From Bradyrhizobium sp. dw_78 (GTDB taxonomy: Bacteria; Pseudomonadota; Alphaproteobacteria; Rhizobiales; Xanthobacteraceae), in NCBI RefSeq assembly GCF_018449525.1, contig NZ_JAAVUS010000001.1, positions 806,001 through 870,000 on the forward strand: a stretch of 64,000 bases of DNA. Reading direction: 5' to 3'. The translations under genes and the position numbers were made by a program. Every line of letters begins with the position of its first letter. The first letter of the stretch is position 1. Shown here in pieces: positions 18,252-26,926 of this stretch. The notes under the pieces were generated by a model. That model did no database searches. It had not been told where the DNA came from and worked only from the letters and a program-made list of their open reading frames with translations.

Positions 18252-19781
18252 ATGCTCGGACGTATCTTCACCGTCGGCGGCTATACGCTGCTCTCGCGGC
18301 TGACCGGTTTTGCACGCGATATCATGCTGGCTGCGATCCTGGGCGCAGGACCGGTCGCGGACGCATTTTTCGTGGCGTTCCGGCTGCCCAATCATTTCCG
18401 TGCGATCTTCGCCGAAGGCGCCTTCAATGCGTCGTTCGTGCCGGCCTATGCCCACGTCCACGGCAAGGGCGGGGAGACCTCGGCGCGGTTGTTCGCCGAT
18501 CGCATCTTTACGCTGCTGTTTCTGTCGCAGGTGGTCCTGCTCGTCGCCGCCTGGCTGTTCATGCCGCAGGCCATGAGCCTGCTTGCGCCCGGTTTCACCG
18601 ACGAGCCCGAGCAGCGGCGGCTCGCGATCGAACTGACCCGCATCACCTTTCCCTATCTCCTGCTGATCACGCTGGTGACGCTGTATGGCGGCATGCTCAA
18701 CGTGATGCACCGTTTTGCCAGCGCGGCGGCGGCCTCGATCTTTCTCAACCTCGCCATGATGATGACGCTGGCGCTGGCCGCGGTGTTTCCGACCGCCGGC
18801 CATGCCGCGGCGTGGGGCGTGTTGATCTCGGGCTTCCTGCAATATTTTCTGCTGGCGGGCGATCTTTCGCGCCACGGCGGCCTGCCGCGCTTCGCGCCGT
18901 TGAAGCTCGACGAGGATGTGCGGGCCTTCTTCCGCGCGATCGGCCCGGCGACGCTGGGCTCGATGGGCACGCAAGTCGCGATGTTCGCCGACACCATCAT
19001 CGCGACCTTCCTGCCGGCCGGCGCGCTGTCGGCGCTGTATTATGCCGACCGGCTCTATCAACTGCCGATCGGGGTGATCGGCATCGCCATCGGCACCGTC
19101 CTGTTGCCGGAAATGTCGCGGCTGATCACGGCGGGCGACGATGCGGGCGCTGCGGCGGCACAGCGCCGCGCGTTTGAATTCACCTTACTGGCCACCGTGC
19201 CGTTCGTGGCTGCGTTCCTCACCGTGCCGGACGTCATCACCCGCGCGATGTTTGCGCGCGGCGCGTTCACCAGAGGAGATGCGGCGGCAGCGGCCGTGAC
19301 GCTTGCCGCTTACGCGATCGGACTCATTCCCTTCGTGATGATCCGCAGTGCGGTCGCGACATTCTACGCCCGCAAGGACACCGCGACGCCGGTGAAGGCA
19401 TCGCTCACCGGGCTGACCGTCAACGTCATCCTGAAGGTCTTGCTGATGGGACCGCTGGCGCAGGTCGGTCTGGCGATGGCCACCGCGGTCGGCGCCTGGA
19501 TCAATCTGTTGCTGGTGCTCGGCTTTGCCGTGCGGGCCGGCTATCTCCATTTCGATCGCGCGCTGACACGATCGCTGGTGAAGTTTGCCGCGTCCGGCGC
19601 CGTGCTCGCCGTGGTATTCTGGGGTACGGCAAAATTGGCTGCGGCGCAGTTTGCACACTTGCCCGGGTTTCGTAACGAGGCCGCGCTTCTGGCCCTGATC
19701 GTCGTCGGCGCGATCGTTTACGCCGGATCGATCCTGATTCTATTCGGCACAGGCTGGCTGCGGTCGCTGCTGCGCAGCTAA
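18252..19781 (+). CDS. murJ: Lipid II flippase MurJ
   Basis: A 509-residue polytopic membrane protein with about 14 hydrophobic segments, the expected MurJ length. Characteristic stretches are TLLSRLTGFARDIMLA at the N-terminus (LSR...GFxRD), DAFFVAFRLPNHFRAIFAEGAFNASFVP, and GIAIGTVLLPEMSRL. MurJ flips lipid II across the inner membrane for peptidoglycan synthesis. The start is ATG at 18252. The upstream 200 bp is almost entirely repeats (18043-18232), so any promoter must lie in or around them. Confidence 0.95.
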   Translation: MLGRIFTVGGYTLLSRLTGFARDIMLAAILGAGPVADAFFVAFRLPNHFRAIFAEGAFNASFVPAYAHVHGKGGETSARLFADRIFTLLFLSQVVLLVAAWLFMPQAMSLLAPGFTDEPEQRRLAIELTRITFPYLLLITLVTLYGGMLNVMHRFASAAAASIFLNLAMMMTLALAAVFPTAGHAAAWGVLISGFLQYFLLAGDLSRHGGLPRFAPLKLDEDVRAFFRAIGPATLGSMGTQVAMFADTIIATFLPAGALSALYYADRLYQLPIGVIGIAIGTVLLPEMSRLITAGDDAGAAAAQRRAFEFTLLATVPFVAAFLTVPDVITRAMFARGAFTRGDAAAAAVTLAAYAIGLIPFVMIRSAVATFYARKDTATPVKASLTGLTVNVILKVLLMGPLAQVGLAMATAVGAWINLLLVLGFAVRAGYLHFDRALTRSLVKFAASGAVLAVVFWGTAKLAAAQFAHLPGFRNEAALLALIVVGAIVYAGSILILFGTGWLRSLLRS

Positions 19782-19805
19782 ATCCTTTGCGCTTGTGCGC
19801 GATCC

Positions 19806-19845
19806 GCTGCAATATGCCGCCAAGTGCTGCAATATGCCGCCAAGT
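19806..19845. repeat. Exact tandem duplication of a 20-bp unit
   Basis: GCTGCAATATGCCGCCAAGT occurs at 19806-19825 and again, unchanged, at 19826-19845. It lies in the 86-bp gap between murJ and the CoxL-like gene, 22 bp before the chosen ATG. Confidence 0.95.
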
Positions 19846-19867
19846 CGACACTGCGATTGGAGATCTG

Positions 19868-22177
19868 ATGGCTGCTCCGGTTAAATTTGGCGTCGGCCAA
19901 AGCGTCTTGCGCAAGGAAGACGATGCGCTGATCCGCGGCAAGGGCCGCTACACCGATGACCACGTGCCGCAAGCGGCGATGCATGCGCTGGTGCTGCGCT
20001 CACCGCATGCGCATGCGAGCTTCACCATCGATGTCACCCGTGCCCGTGATCTGCCGGGCGTCGGCGTGATTCTGACCGCGGAGGATGTGAAGGATCTCGG
20101 CGGGTTGCCGTGTCTGTTCAATCTGGACGACCATCCCTTTACCGGTCCGCTTTATCCGATCCTCGCCAAGGACGAGGTGCGCCACGTCGGCGACGCCGTC
20201 GCCTTTGTCGTCGCCGAAACCGTCGATCAGGCCCGCGACGCCATCGAGGCCATCGAGGTCGATTGGACGCCGTTGCCGGCCGTGGTCGGCCTCGCCAATG
20301 CCGTGAAGCCGGGCGCGCCGCGGGTCTGGCCCGATCATCCCGGCAATGTGCTGTTCGACGTGCCGATCGGCGACAAGAAGGCGACGGATGCCGCGTTCGC
20401 GAAAGCCCATGCGGTGGCCGAAGTATCGATCGTCAATCCGCGCGTCATCACCAATTTCATGGAGACGCGCGCAGCGGTCGCTGAATACGACGCCAAACGG
20501 GATCATCTGACGCTGACCATCGGCAGCCAGGGCAGCCATCGACTGCGCGAGATCCTGTGCCAGAATGTCCTGAAGATGCCGATCGAGAAAATGCGGGTGA
20601 TCTGCCCGGATGTCGGCGGCGGGTTCGGCACCAAGCTGTTTCCCTATCGCGAATATGCGCTGGTTGCGGTCGCCGCGCGCAAGCTGCGCAAAACCATCAA
20701 ATGGACCGCCGACCGCGCCGATCATTTCATGGGCGACGCGCAGGGCCGCGACAACGTCACCAGGGCGCGGATGGCGCTGGCCGAGGATGGCAAGTTCCTC
20801 GCGATGGATGTCGATCTGATGGGCGATATGGGCGCCTATCTCTCGACCTTCGGTCCCTACATCCCGCATGGCGGCGCCGGCATGCTGCCCGGCCTGTACG
20901 ACATCCAGGTCTTCCATTGCCGCGTACGCACGATCTTCACCAACACCGTGCCGGTCGATGCCTATCGCGGCGCCGGCCGTCCCGAAGCGGCCTATGTGGT
21001 GGAGCGGCTGGTCGATGCCGCCGCGCGCAAGCTCGACATGACGCCGGATGCGATCCGGCGCAAGAACTTCATCGCGCCGAAGTCCATGCCGTACACGACC
21101 GCAACCGGGAAGGTCTATGATTCCGGCGATTTCACCGCGCATATGAAGCGCGCGATGGAGGTCGCGGCGTGGAAGGATTTTCCCGGGCGCGCCCGGGCCG
21201 CGAAGAAGCAGGGCCTGGTGCGCGGCATCGGCATGTCGACCTATGTCGAGGTGTGCGGCACCATGGGTGAAGAGACCGCCCATGTCGCGCTCGATCCCAA
21301 TGGTGACATCACGGTCCTGATCGGCACCCAGTCGAGCGGGCAGGGCCACAAGACGGCCTATGCGCAATTGGTCTCCGAACAGTTCGGGGTCGCGCCCGAG
21401 CGCGTCCACGTCTTCCAGGGCGACACCGACATGATCGCGACCGGTCTCGGCACCGGCGGTTCGGCTTCGATTCCCTCGGGCGGCGTTAGCGTCGAGCGGG
21501 CGACGCACACGCTTGGCGTGAATTTGCGTGAGATCGCCGCCGAGGCGCTGGAGACCAGCGCCGGCGACCTGGAGATCAGCGAAGGCGTCATTCGCGTCGC
21601 CGGCACCGATCGCACGATCAGCTTCGCGGATCTCGCCAAGCGGCCGGGTGTCGATCCGTCGAAGCTGAAGGCGAGCGCGACCTTCTCGAGTGCCGACGGC
21701 ACCTTTCCCAACGGCACGCATGTCGCCGAGGTCGAGATCGATCCCGCCACCGGCATCATCCGGATCGTGAACTACGTCATTGTCGATGATTTCGGCGTGA
21801 CGTTGAATCCGCTGCTGCTTGCCGGCCAGGTCCATGGCGGTGCCATGCAGGGCATCGGCCAGGCGCTGATGGAGCAGGCGGTCTACGATCCCAAGGACGG
21901 CCAGCTCGTTACCGGGACATTCATGGACTATGCCTTGCCGCGCGCCGCCGATGGCCCGTCCTTTGTGTTCGAGACCCACAATGTGCCCTGCACGACCAAT
22001 CCGCTAGGGGTAAAGGGCGCGGGCGAGGCCGGTGCGATCGGCTCCTGCCCGGCTATCGTCAATGCGATTATCGAGGGGCTGTGGCGCGAATACAAAATCG
22101 ACCACATCGACATGCCGGCAACCCCGGAACGGGTCTGGATCGCGATCCGCGAGCACCAGCGCCGGCATAGCCTCTGA
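19868..22177 (+). CDS. Xanthine dehydrogenase/aldehyde oxidase family molybdopterin-binding subunit (form II CoxL-like)
   Basis: A 769-residue molybdenum hydroxylase large subunit. It starts FGVGQSVLRKEDDALIRGKGRYTDD, has CPDVGGGFGTKLFPYREY, and carries AYRGAGR at residues 365-371, the form II active-site signature; true CO dehydrogenase (form I) has AYXCSFR. The C-terminus shows KGAGEAGAIGSCPAIVNAI with the catalytic Glu of the family. Substrate is therefore unknown and CO is unlikely. The ATG at 19868 is used; an upstream in-frame start would run through the tandem repeat. No FAD (medium) or 2Fe-2S (small) subunit gene lies next to it in the window. Confidence 0.88.
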   Translation: MAAPVKFGVGQSVLRKEDDALIRGKGRYTDDHVPQAAMHALVLRSPHAHASFTIDVTRARDLPGVGVILTAEDVKDLGGLPCLFNLDDHPFTGPLYPILAKDEVRHVGDAVAFVVAETVDQARDAIEAIEVDWTPLPAVVGLANAVKPGAPRVWPDHPGNVLFDVPIGDKKATDAAFAKAHAVAEVSIVNPRVITNFMETRAAVAEYDAKRDHLTLTIGSQGSHRLREILCQNVLKMPIEKMRVICPDVGGGFGTKLFPYREYALVAVAARKLRKTIKWTADRADHFMGDAQGRDNVTRARMALAEDGKFLAMDVDLMGDMGAYLSTFGPYIPHGGAGMLPGLYDIQVFHCRVRTIFTNTVPVDAYRGAGRPEAAYVVERLVDAAARKLDMTPDAIRRKNFIAPKSMPYTTATGKVYDSGDFTAHMKRAMEVAAWKDFPGRARAAKKQGLVRGIGMSTYVEVCGTMGEETAHVALDPNGDITVLIGTQSSGQGHKTAYAQLVSEQFGVAPERVHVFQGDTDMIATGLGTGGSASIPSGGVSVERATHTLGVNLREIAAEALETSAGDLEISEGVIRVAGTDRTISFADLAKRPGVDPSKLKASATFSSADGTFPNGTHVAEVEIDPATGIIRIVNYVIVDDFGVTLNPLLLAGQVHGGAMQGIGQALMEQAVYDPKDGQLVTGTFMDYALPRAADGPSFVFETHNVPCTTNPLGVKGAGEAGAIGSCPAIVNAIIEGLWREYKIDHIDMPATPERVWIAIREHQRRHSL

Positions 22178-22275
22178 TATATTTTGGATGGGAATGAAAC
22201 ACCGGCGGCGGTGTTGCAAGGATCGTGGCAGGGCGTGCGGATGGACCGCACGGCCGGGAAATAAAGGGGACTGGA

Positions 22276-22725
22276 ATGATGATGCGAGCGGTTGTGGTCG
22301 CGGCGACGTTGTTGCTAGGCGTCGGCGCGGTGGTGGCACAGCAGGACGCCGTCAAGCATGCGCAGGGCTTTATGAAGGGCAATGGGAAGAACGCCGGGGC
22401 GCTGGCGGCCATGATCAAGGGCGACAAGCCCTATGACCAGGCGACCGTCGATACCGCGATCGCCCAGTTCGAGGACACCGCCAAGAATCTTCCGACGCTG
22501 TTCCCCGAGAGCATCAAGGGCGTCAAGGCAGAGGGCGATTACAGCCCGTCTCCGAAAATCTGGGAAGACCAGGCCGGTTTCAGCGAGCACATTGCAAGCT
22601 TCGCCAAGGCCGTGGCGGATGCCAAGGTCGCGATCAAGGATATCGACTCGCTGAAGGCGACGCTGCCTGTCATCGGCAAGCAATGCGGCGGTTGTCACGA
22701 GACCTACCGCGTCAAGAACAGCTAG
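22276..22725 (+). CDS. Cytochrome c556/c'-family periplasmic protein
   Basis: A 149-residue exported protein. A signal peptide ends near AVVAQQ (about residue 20), the body is mostly helical, and the single heme motif CGGCH lies at residues 137-141, close to the C-terminus as in the cytochrome c' / c556 family. It begins with three consecutive Met codons; the first (22276) is used, seven bases after an AGGGGA-like ribosome site. Electron-carrier role is inferred. It could serve the upstream molybdenum enzyme or respiration generally. Confidence 0.88.
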   Translation: MMMRAVVVAATLLLGVGAVVAQQDAVKHAQGFMKGNGKNAGALAAMIKGDKPYDQATVDTAIAQFEDTAKNLPTLFPESIKGVKAEGDYSPSPKIWEDQAGFSEHIASFAKAVADAKVAIKDIDSLKATLPVIGKQCGGCHETYRVKNS

Positions 22726-22754
22726 AACGGCTTGATCTTGGATTCAAAAATTTT

Positions 22755-22795
22755 GTCATTCCGGGATGCGCTATTTGGCGCAGACCCGGAATGAC
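22755..22795. repeat. REP-like palindrome between convergent genes
   Basis: GTCATTCCGGG at 22755-22765 pairs with CCCGGAATGAC at 22785-22795, with a partly paired inner GCGC...GCGC. It is the common Bradyrhizobium GTCATTCCGGG palindrome and may also end transcription of the cytochrome gene. Confidence 0.85.
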
Positions 22796-22825
22796 GGTGC
22801 AAAATTAAAAGCTGCTTCGATCATG

Positions 22826-22856
22826 AAAAGGGGCGGGCGCCCGGTGCGCTCGCCCC
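22826..22856 (-). terminator. Rho-independent terminator of the CHRD gene
   Basis: On the minus strand, GGGGCGAGCG pairs with CGCCCGCCCC across a short loop (one mismatch), followed by TTTT. It lies 24 bp after the stop of the CHRD gene. Confidence 0.7.
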
Positions 22857-22879
22857 GCTTCATTGATCGACCGACGGCC

Positions 22880-23305
22880 TTACTTGGTCACCTGGCCGCG
22901 GATTTCGCCGCCCGGATTGGCCGCGGTATGGATGTTGACATAGTATTTGCCGGCTTCGAGATCGGCGGCCTGCGCGTCGGTCAGCGTGGCGCTGCCTTCG
23001 ACGGGGTTGGAAGTGACGCCGGGGATCGCGACCGCGACACCCGCGTTCTTGCCGACTTCGGCCGGCCCGTGGAAATGGGCCGCGGTCGCGGGACCGGTCA
23101 GTCCGGAATAGGTCAGCTTCCAGGTCAGTTTCTTGGTGGCGGCATCGTAATCGATGTCCGCTTCGCCCTTGCCGGCGCTGGTGGTGGGCGGGTTTTCGGA
23201 CTTGCCGTCCAGGGTTGCCTTCATTTTCTCGGCAAAGGCTGAGCCGGCAAAGGCGACGGACGCGCCCAGTGCCAGCGTAACAAGTGCGATTCTGGTTTTC
23301 GACAT
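22880..23305 (-). CDS. CHRD domain-containing exported protein
   Basis: A 141-residue protein with a signal peptide (MSKTRIALVTLALGASVAFA, cleavage after SAFA) and one CHRD domain. The domain shows ENPPTTSAGKGEADIDYD, LTWKLTYSGLTGPATAAHFHGPA and the closing YYVNIHTAANPGGEIRGQV. CHRD domains were first noted in chordin, and bacterial single-domain forms are periplasmic proteins of unknown function. The ATG at 23305 is chosen because GGGAGAG precedes it and the signal peptide begins there. It is convergent with the c556 gene, and nothing links the two functionally. Confidence 0.87.
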   Translation of the reverse strand: MSKTRIALVTLALGASVAFAGSAFAEKMKATLDGKSENPPTTSAGKGEADIDYDAATKKLTWKLTYSGLTGPATAAHFHGPAEVGKNAGVAVAIPGVTSNPVEGSATLTDAQAADLEAGKYYVNIHTAANPGGEIRGQVTK

Positions 23306-23491
23306 GATGCTCTCCCTGTTGACGTCAAGTGTTCGTGCGGTCGCAAACAAACCAATGACATTTCCTCAAAACAATGAGATTTCAGCTTTATTCCCGCCGC
23401 GGGTCAGCTGCCTGAATCTTTCGGGCAGCCTGTGCCGGAAGTGAAACCATACTAGCCGCTAAATGCGGGGCGGCTGATGACGGATCGGTGA

Positions 23492-24433
23492 ATGTTGCGA
23501 CGAATTATCCTTGGCTTGCTCCTGGCCGGCGTCGTTGCTTTCGGCGTCTATTGGTCGCTGACGGCGACATGGCTCACCAGCGCCGTCGCGACAGATGCCG
23601 CTTACACGCCGAACCTCGCGAACGGTCAGACAACATTCAACGCCGGCGGATGTTCCTCCTGCCACGCCGTGCCCGGCCAGCCTGACCGCACCCGGCTCGG
23701 CGGCGGCCTGGCACTGCCTTCGCCGTTCGGGACCTTCTACGTGCCGAACATCTCGCCCGATCCGGTTGACGGCATCGGCCGATGGACCGAGGCGCAGTTC
23801 GTCGACGCCGTGATGCGCGGGGTCTCGCCGTCGGGCTTCCATTATTTCCCGGCGCTTCCCTACGACTCCTACGCGCATGCGAAGCGCGACGACATCCGCG
23901 ACCTCTTCGCCTATCTGAAAACGCTGCCGCCGGTTTCCGGCCGGGTGCGCGACCATGATGTGCCGTTTCCATTCAACATCCGCCGCAATATCGGGATCTG
24001 GAAATGGCTGTTCATGGACGACAAGCCGTTTGCGCCGGATGCGTTGCGCCCGGCGCAGTGGAATCGCGGCGCGTATCTCGTGAACAGTCTTGGTCATTGC
24101 GCGGAGTGTCATAGCCCGCGCAATTTCCTCGGCGGCATCGTCGCCTCGCAGCGCTTCGCCGGCGGACCCGATCCGGACGGCAAGGGCTGGGTGCCTAACA
24201 TCACGCAAAAGGGGCTGAGCGACTGGAGCGCCAAGGATATCTCGTATTTCCTCGAAACCGGGCAAACGCCCGACGGCGACACCATCGGCGGTTCGATGAC
24301 GAGCGTGATCGGGAATATGTCGCAATTGAGCGCCGATGACCGCGACGCGATCGCCGAATATCTGAAATCGCTGCCGCCGGTCGACGGCCCCTCGCGGCCC
24401 GGGAAGGCGGCAAGCGATAGCGGCAAGTCCTGA
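23492..24433 (+). CDS. Diheme cytochrome c
   Basis: A 313-residue protein with an N-terminal hydrophobic anchor (about residues 4-24) and two c-type heme motifs: CSSCH at 54-58 and CAECH at 203-207. Two tandem class I cytochrome domains are implied. FGTFYVPNISPDP and GWVPNITQKGLSDWS repeat a similar pattern before each methionine-ligand region. Such proteins are electron acceptors of periplasmic alcohol, aldehyde or sulfite dehydrogenases. The CoxL-like subunit 1.3 kb upstream is a possible partner by neighbourhood only. Confidence 0.88.
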   Translation: MLRRIILGLLLAGVVAFGVYWSLTATWLTSAVATDAAYTPNLANGQTTFNAGGCSSCHAVPGQPDRTRLGGGLALPSPFGTFYVPNISPDPVDGIGRWTEAQFVDAVMRGVSPSGFHYFPALPYDSYAHAKRDDIRDLFAYLKTLPPVSGRVRDHDVPFPFNIRRNIGIWKWLFMDDKPFAPDALRPAQWNRGAYLVNSLGHCAECHSPRNFLGGIVASQRFAGGPDPDGKGWVPNITQKGLSDWSAKDISYFLETGQTPDGDTIGGSMTSVIGNMSQLSADDRDAIAEYLKSLPPVDGPSRPGKAASDSGKS

Positions 24434-24459
24434 TCGGACGATCGGCGGTGGGACGGTTT

Positions 24460-24705
24460 TTAGCTCGTGCCGAACGCCTTGAAGGTGATGATGGTGCGGG
24501 TGTCCTGGATGCCGGGAATGACCTGCACCTTTTCGTTGACGAAATGCCCGATATCCATGTCGTTATCGACATAGAACTTGACCAGCAGGTCGTAATCGCC
24601 CGCGGTGGAATAGATCTCCGAGGCGATCTCGGCCTCCGCGAGCGCATTGGCGACGGCATAGGATTGCCCGAGCTTGCATTTGATCTGGACGAAAAAGGGA
24701 ACCAT
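24460..24705 (-). CDS. Stand-alone Lrp/AsnC ligand-binding (RAM) domain protein
   Basis: An 81-residue protein consisting of one alpha/beta RAM domain (VPFFVQIKCKLGQ...GDYDLLVKFYVDN...VQVIPGIQDTRTIITFKAF) with no DNA-binding helix-turn-helix, which the full Lrp/AsnC regulators have. ATG 24705 is preferred over an upstream in-frame start because the domain begins there and GGAGACGA precedes it. Such small proteins form dimers or rings that may bind amino acids or other small molecules. The partner is unknown. Confidence 0.85.
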   Translation of the reverse strand: MVPFFVQIKCKLGQSYAVANALAEAEIASEIYSTAGDYDLLVKFYVDNDMDIGHFVNEKVQVIPGIQDTRTIITFKAFGTS

Positions 24706-24791
24706 CGCTGTCGTCTCCGAAACGCGTTCCGGCAATAGAGCCAAAAAAGGCCCGGCGTGGCAAGCAAACTTGCCGGGGATGGATCGTCGCG

Positions 24792-24898
24792 CTAGAGCAT
24801 GATCGGTTCTGACTGAATCAGAACCGAAACTCTAGATTCTTGTTTTGACGCGTTTTCTTCATGCGAACCGGTCCCCACTTCGCTCGAAAACGCGCTAG
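24792..24898 (-). repeat. Intergenic repeat (GCGTTTTCGAGCGAAGTGG family), copy B
   Basis: Read on the minus strand it has the same core as copy A, then the GAAGAAAACGCGTCAAAACAAGAATCTAGAG stretch and the imperfect palindrome CGGTTCTGATTCAGTCAGAACCG. A 7-bp direct repeat GCGCTAG is found at both ends (24789-24795 and 24892-24898). It ends 50 bp before thiD. Confidence 0.88.
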
Positions 24899-24947
24899 GA
24901 CACCACATGACCTTTCGGCGGCTGCATCCATCCCTGCGGGCACCGCG

Positions 24948-25748
24948 ATGACGATACCAATCGCGCTCACGGTCGCCGGTTCGGATTCGTCGGGCGGCGC
25001 CGGCATTCAGGCGGACCTCAAGACATTCGCCGCGCTCGGCGTCTACGGCGCGTCGGTGATCACGGCGCTGACCGCGCAGAACACGACCGGCGTGAGCGGG
25101 ATTCACCTGGTGCCCGCGGAATTCGTCACCGCGCAGATCGACGCGGTGTTCGGCGACCTTGACATCAGGGCCGTCAAGATTGGGATGGTGGGGCAACAGG
25201 CGACGATCGAGGCTGTCGCCGCCGGTCTGGCGAAATGGTCGCCGAAGCATGTCGTGCTCGACCCGGTGATGGTGGCCACATCGGGCGATCACCTGCTGGC
25301 GCGGGATGCGGTCGAGGCCTTGCGGAGCGGGCTGATTCCGCGCGCTTCCCTCCTGACTCCCAATCTGCCGGAAGCGGCGGCGCTGCTGGGAGAACCGCTT
25401 GCTGCGGACGAGGCCGCGATCGAAAGCCAGGGCCGGAAGCTGCTCGCGATGGGGTGTGGCGCCGTGCTGGTCAAGGGCGGCCACGGGCAGGGCGCCGAGA
25501 GCATCGATTATCTGTTCACGCCGCGCGGCACGATGGCGCTGGCCGCGCCGCGGATCGCGACGGCCAACACCCACGGCACCGGCTGCTCGCTGTCGTCGGC
25601 GATCGCCGCCGGGCTCGCCAAGGGCGAGGATCTGGAAACCGCCGTCCGTCAGGCCAAGGGCTGGATCAGCGCGGCGATATCGGAGGCCGACCGGCTCGGC
25701 GTCGGTCATGGCCACGGCCCGGTGCATCATTTTCACAGGTTTTATTGA
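24948..25748 (+). CDS. thiD: Hydroxymethylpyrimidine/phosphomethylpyrimidine kinase
   Basis: A 266-residue ribokinase-like kinase of thiamine synthesis. Hallmarks are IALTVAGSDSSGGAGIQADLKTF at the start, ALTAQNTTGV, VKIGMVGQ, VLDPVMVATSGD and the C-terminal anion hole NTHGTGCSLSSAIAAGLA. It phosphorylates HMP and HMP-P. The ATG at 24948 matches the family N-terminus; an earlier in-frame start lies within repeat copy B. No other thiamine gene and no TPP-riboswitch-like element is evident here. Confidence 0.95.
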   Translation: MTIPIALTVAGSDSSGGAGIQADLKTFAALGVYGASVITALTAQNTTGVSGIHLVPAEFVTAQIDAVFGDLDIRAVKIGMVGQQATIEAVAAGLAKWSPKHVVLDPVMVATSGDHLLARDAVEALRSGLIPRASLLTPNLPEAAALLGEPLAADEAAIESQGRKLLAMGCGAVLVKGGHGQGAESIDYLFTPRGTMALAAPRIATANTHGTGCSLSSAIAAGLAKGEDLETAVRQAKGWISAAISEADRLGVGHGHGPVHHFHRFY

Positions 25749-26069
25749 GGCGGAGCGAAAGCCGCCGACGCCCGTTGCGAGGACGCCGGGGTCATGCGCC
25801 CGGCTGTCCTAACCAAGAAGCGGGTCAAGACGCCCGGCTCCGGCTCAAATCGCCTGGAATCGGGGATTCCAGCCGTTCCCGGAGCCGTAATCCCGCCATC
25901 GCCCCGATCCCTGTCGCTTGATTGTCGTAGAGCGCTGTTATCGCCGTTTTAAGGAAAACATACGTCCGATTCGGTTCGGATGTCGGCGGTGGATGGACCC
26001 CGACTTGCCGGATGTCGCAGGGGTGCTCCGTTCGGCAGCCCTGAACGGCTGGTCCATTTGACGCACGCT
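25749..26069. other. Non-coding stretch between thiD and the PlcP-like gene
   Basis: No convincing gene. It contains an imperfect palindrome at 25835-25887 (CGGCTCC...GGAGCCG) enclosing a perfect one at 25855-25871 (TGGAATC-GGG-GATTCCA). This is probably another intergenic repeat. No T-run follows, so a terminator role is doubtful. Confidence 0.6.
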
Positions 26070-26087
26070 TCGTCATCGCGCTGTCAC
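26070..26087 (+). promoter_or_regulatory. Possible Pho box upstream of the PlcP-like gene
   Basis: TCGTCAT at 26070-26076 and CTGTCAC at 26081-26087 form a 7-bp direct repeat with an 11-bp period (four-base spacer), close to the PhoB consensus CTGTCAT-N4-CTGTCAT. TAGTAT at 26095-26100 could be the -10. It lies only 12 bp before the first ATG, so if real, the transcript would be nearly leaderless and translation might start at the ATG at 26111. Confidence 0.4.
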
Positions 26088-26098
26088 GGGATTGTAGT

Positions 26099-26926
26099 AT
26101 GAACTCATCCATGGGAAGTGACTCCACAAGTGAAGAGAGCCCGGAGCGGCGCTTTCGCACTTTATTTATCTCCGACGTTCACCTCGGAGCGCGCGGTTCG
26201 CAGGCCGAGCGATTGCTGGATTTCCTTCGCGATCACGATGCCGACACCATCTATCTCGTCGGCGATATCGTCGACGGATGGGCGCTGAAGTCCAACTGGT
26301 ACTGGCCGCAATCGCACAACGACTTTGTGCAGAAGATGCTGCGCAAGGCGCGCAAGGGCGCCAAGGTCGTTTACGTGCCGGGCAATCACGACGAATTCCT
26401 GCGCAACTATTACGGCACCCATTTCGGCGGCATCGACGTGGTGGAAAACATCATCCATGAGGGCGCCGACGGTAAGCGCTATCTGGTGATCCACGGCGAT
26501 ATCTTCGACCTCGTGGTGCAGAACGCGCGCTGGCTCGCCCATCTCGGCGATACCGCTTACGATCTCGCCATCCGCATCAACCGTTTCGTCAACATGTTCC
26601 GGCGCTGGTTCGGCGCGCCCTATTGGTCGCTGTCGCAATGGGCCAAGCTGAAGGTGAAGAACGCCGTAAATTACATCGGCGCCTTCGAAGCCACGCTGGC
26701 CGCCGAAGCGCGCCGTCACGGCGCCGACGGCGTGATCTGCGGCCACATCCACTACGCCACCATCCGCGACGAGCACGGCATCCGCTACATGAATTGCGGC
26801 GACTGGGTCGAAAGCTGCACCGCGCTGGTCGAGCACGAAGACGGCAAGTTTGAAATCATCACCTGGACCGAACCGCTGCGGAAGGTGGCGCCGGTCGCTG
26901 CCTCGATGACGGCCCGCGCGGCCTGA
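26099..26926 (+). CDS. PlcP-like metallophosphoesterase (LpxH/COG2908 family)
   Basis: A 275-residue calcineurin-like phosphoesterase with all metal-binding motifs: DVH (D26, H28), GDIVDG (D56), GNHD (N96-H97-D98), HGD (132-134) and GHIH (H216, H218). It looks like UDP-2,3-diacylglucosamine hydrolase LpxH. However, rhizobial members of this family include PlcP, a phospholipase C that degrades phosphatidylcholine under phosphate starvation. The 1-bp overlap with a GT4 gene of the Agt type (TGATG at 26924-26928) is the arrangement known for plcP-agt pairs, so PlcP is preferred. The first 15 residues are polar and variable; the ATG at 26111 is an alternative start. Lipid A hydrolase activity is the main alternative. 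Confidence 0.8.
   Translation: MNSSMGSDSTSEESPERRFRTLFISDVHLGARGSQAERLLDFLRDHDADTIYLVGDIVDGWALKSNWYWPQSHNDFVQKMLRKARKGAKVVYVPGNHDEFLRNYYGTHFGGIDVVENIIHEGADGKRYLVIHGDIFDLVVQNARWLAHLGDTAYDLAIRINRFVNMFRRWFGAPYWSLSQWAKLKVKNAVNYIGAFEATLAAEARRHGADGVICGHIHYATIRDEHGIRYMNCGDWVESCTALVEHEDGKFEIITWTEPLRKVAPVAASMTARAA

Noticed and set aside
24861..24947. Earlier start for thiD
   Set aside because: These codons lie mostly in intergenic repeat copy B; the family N-terminus starts at 24948.
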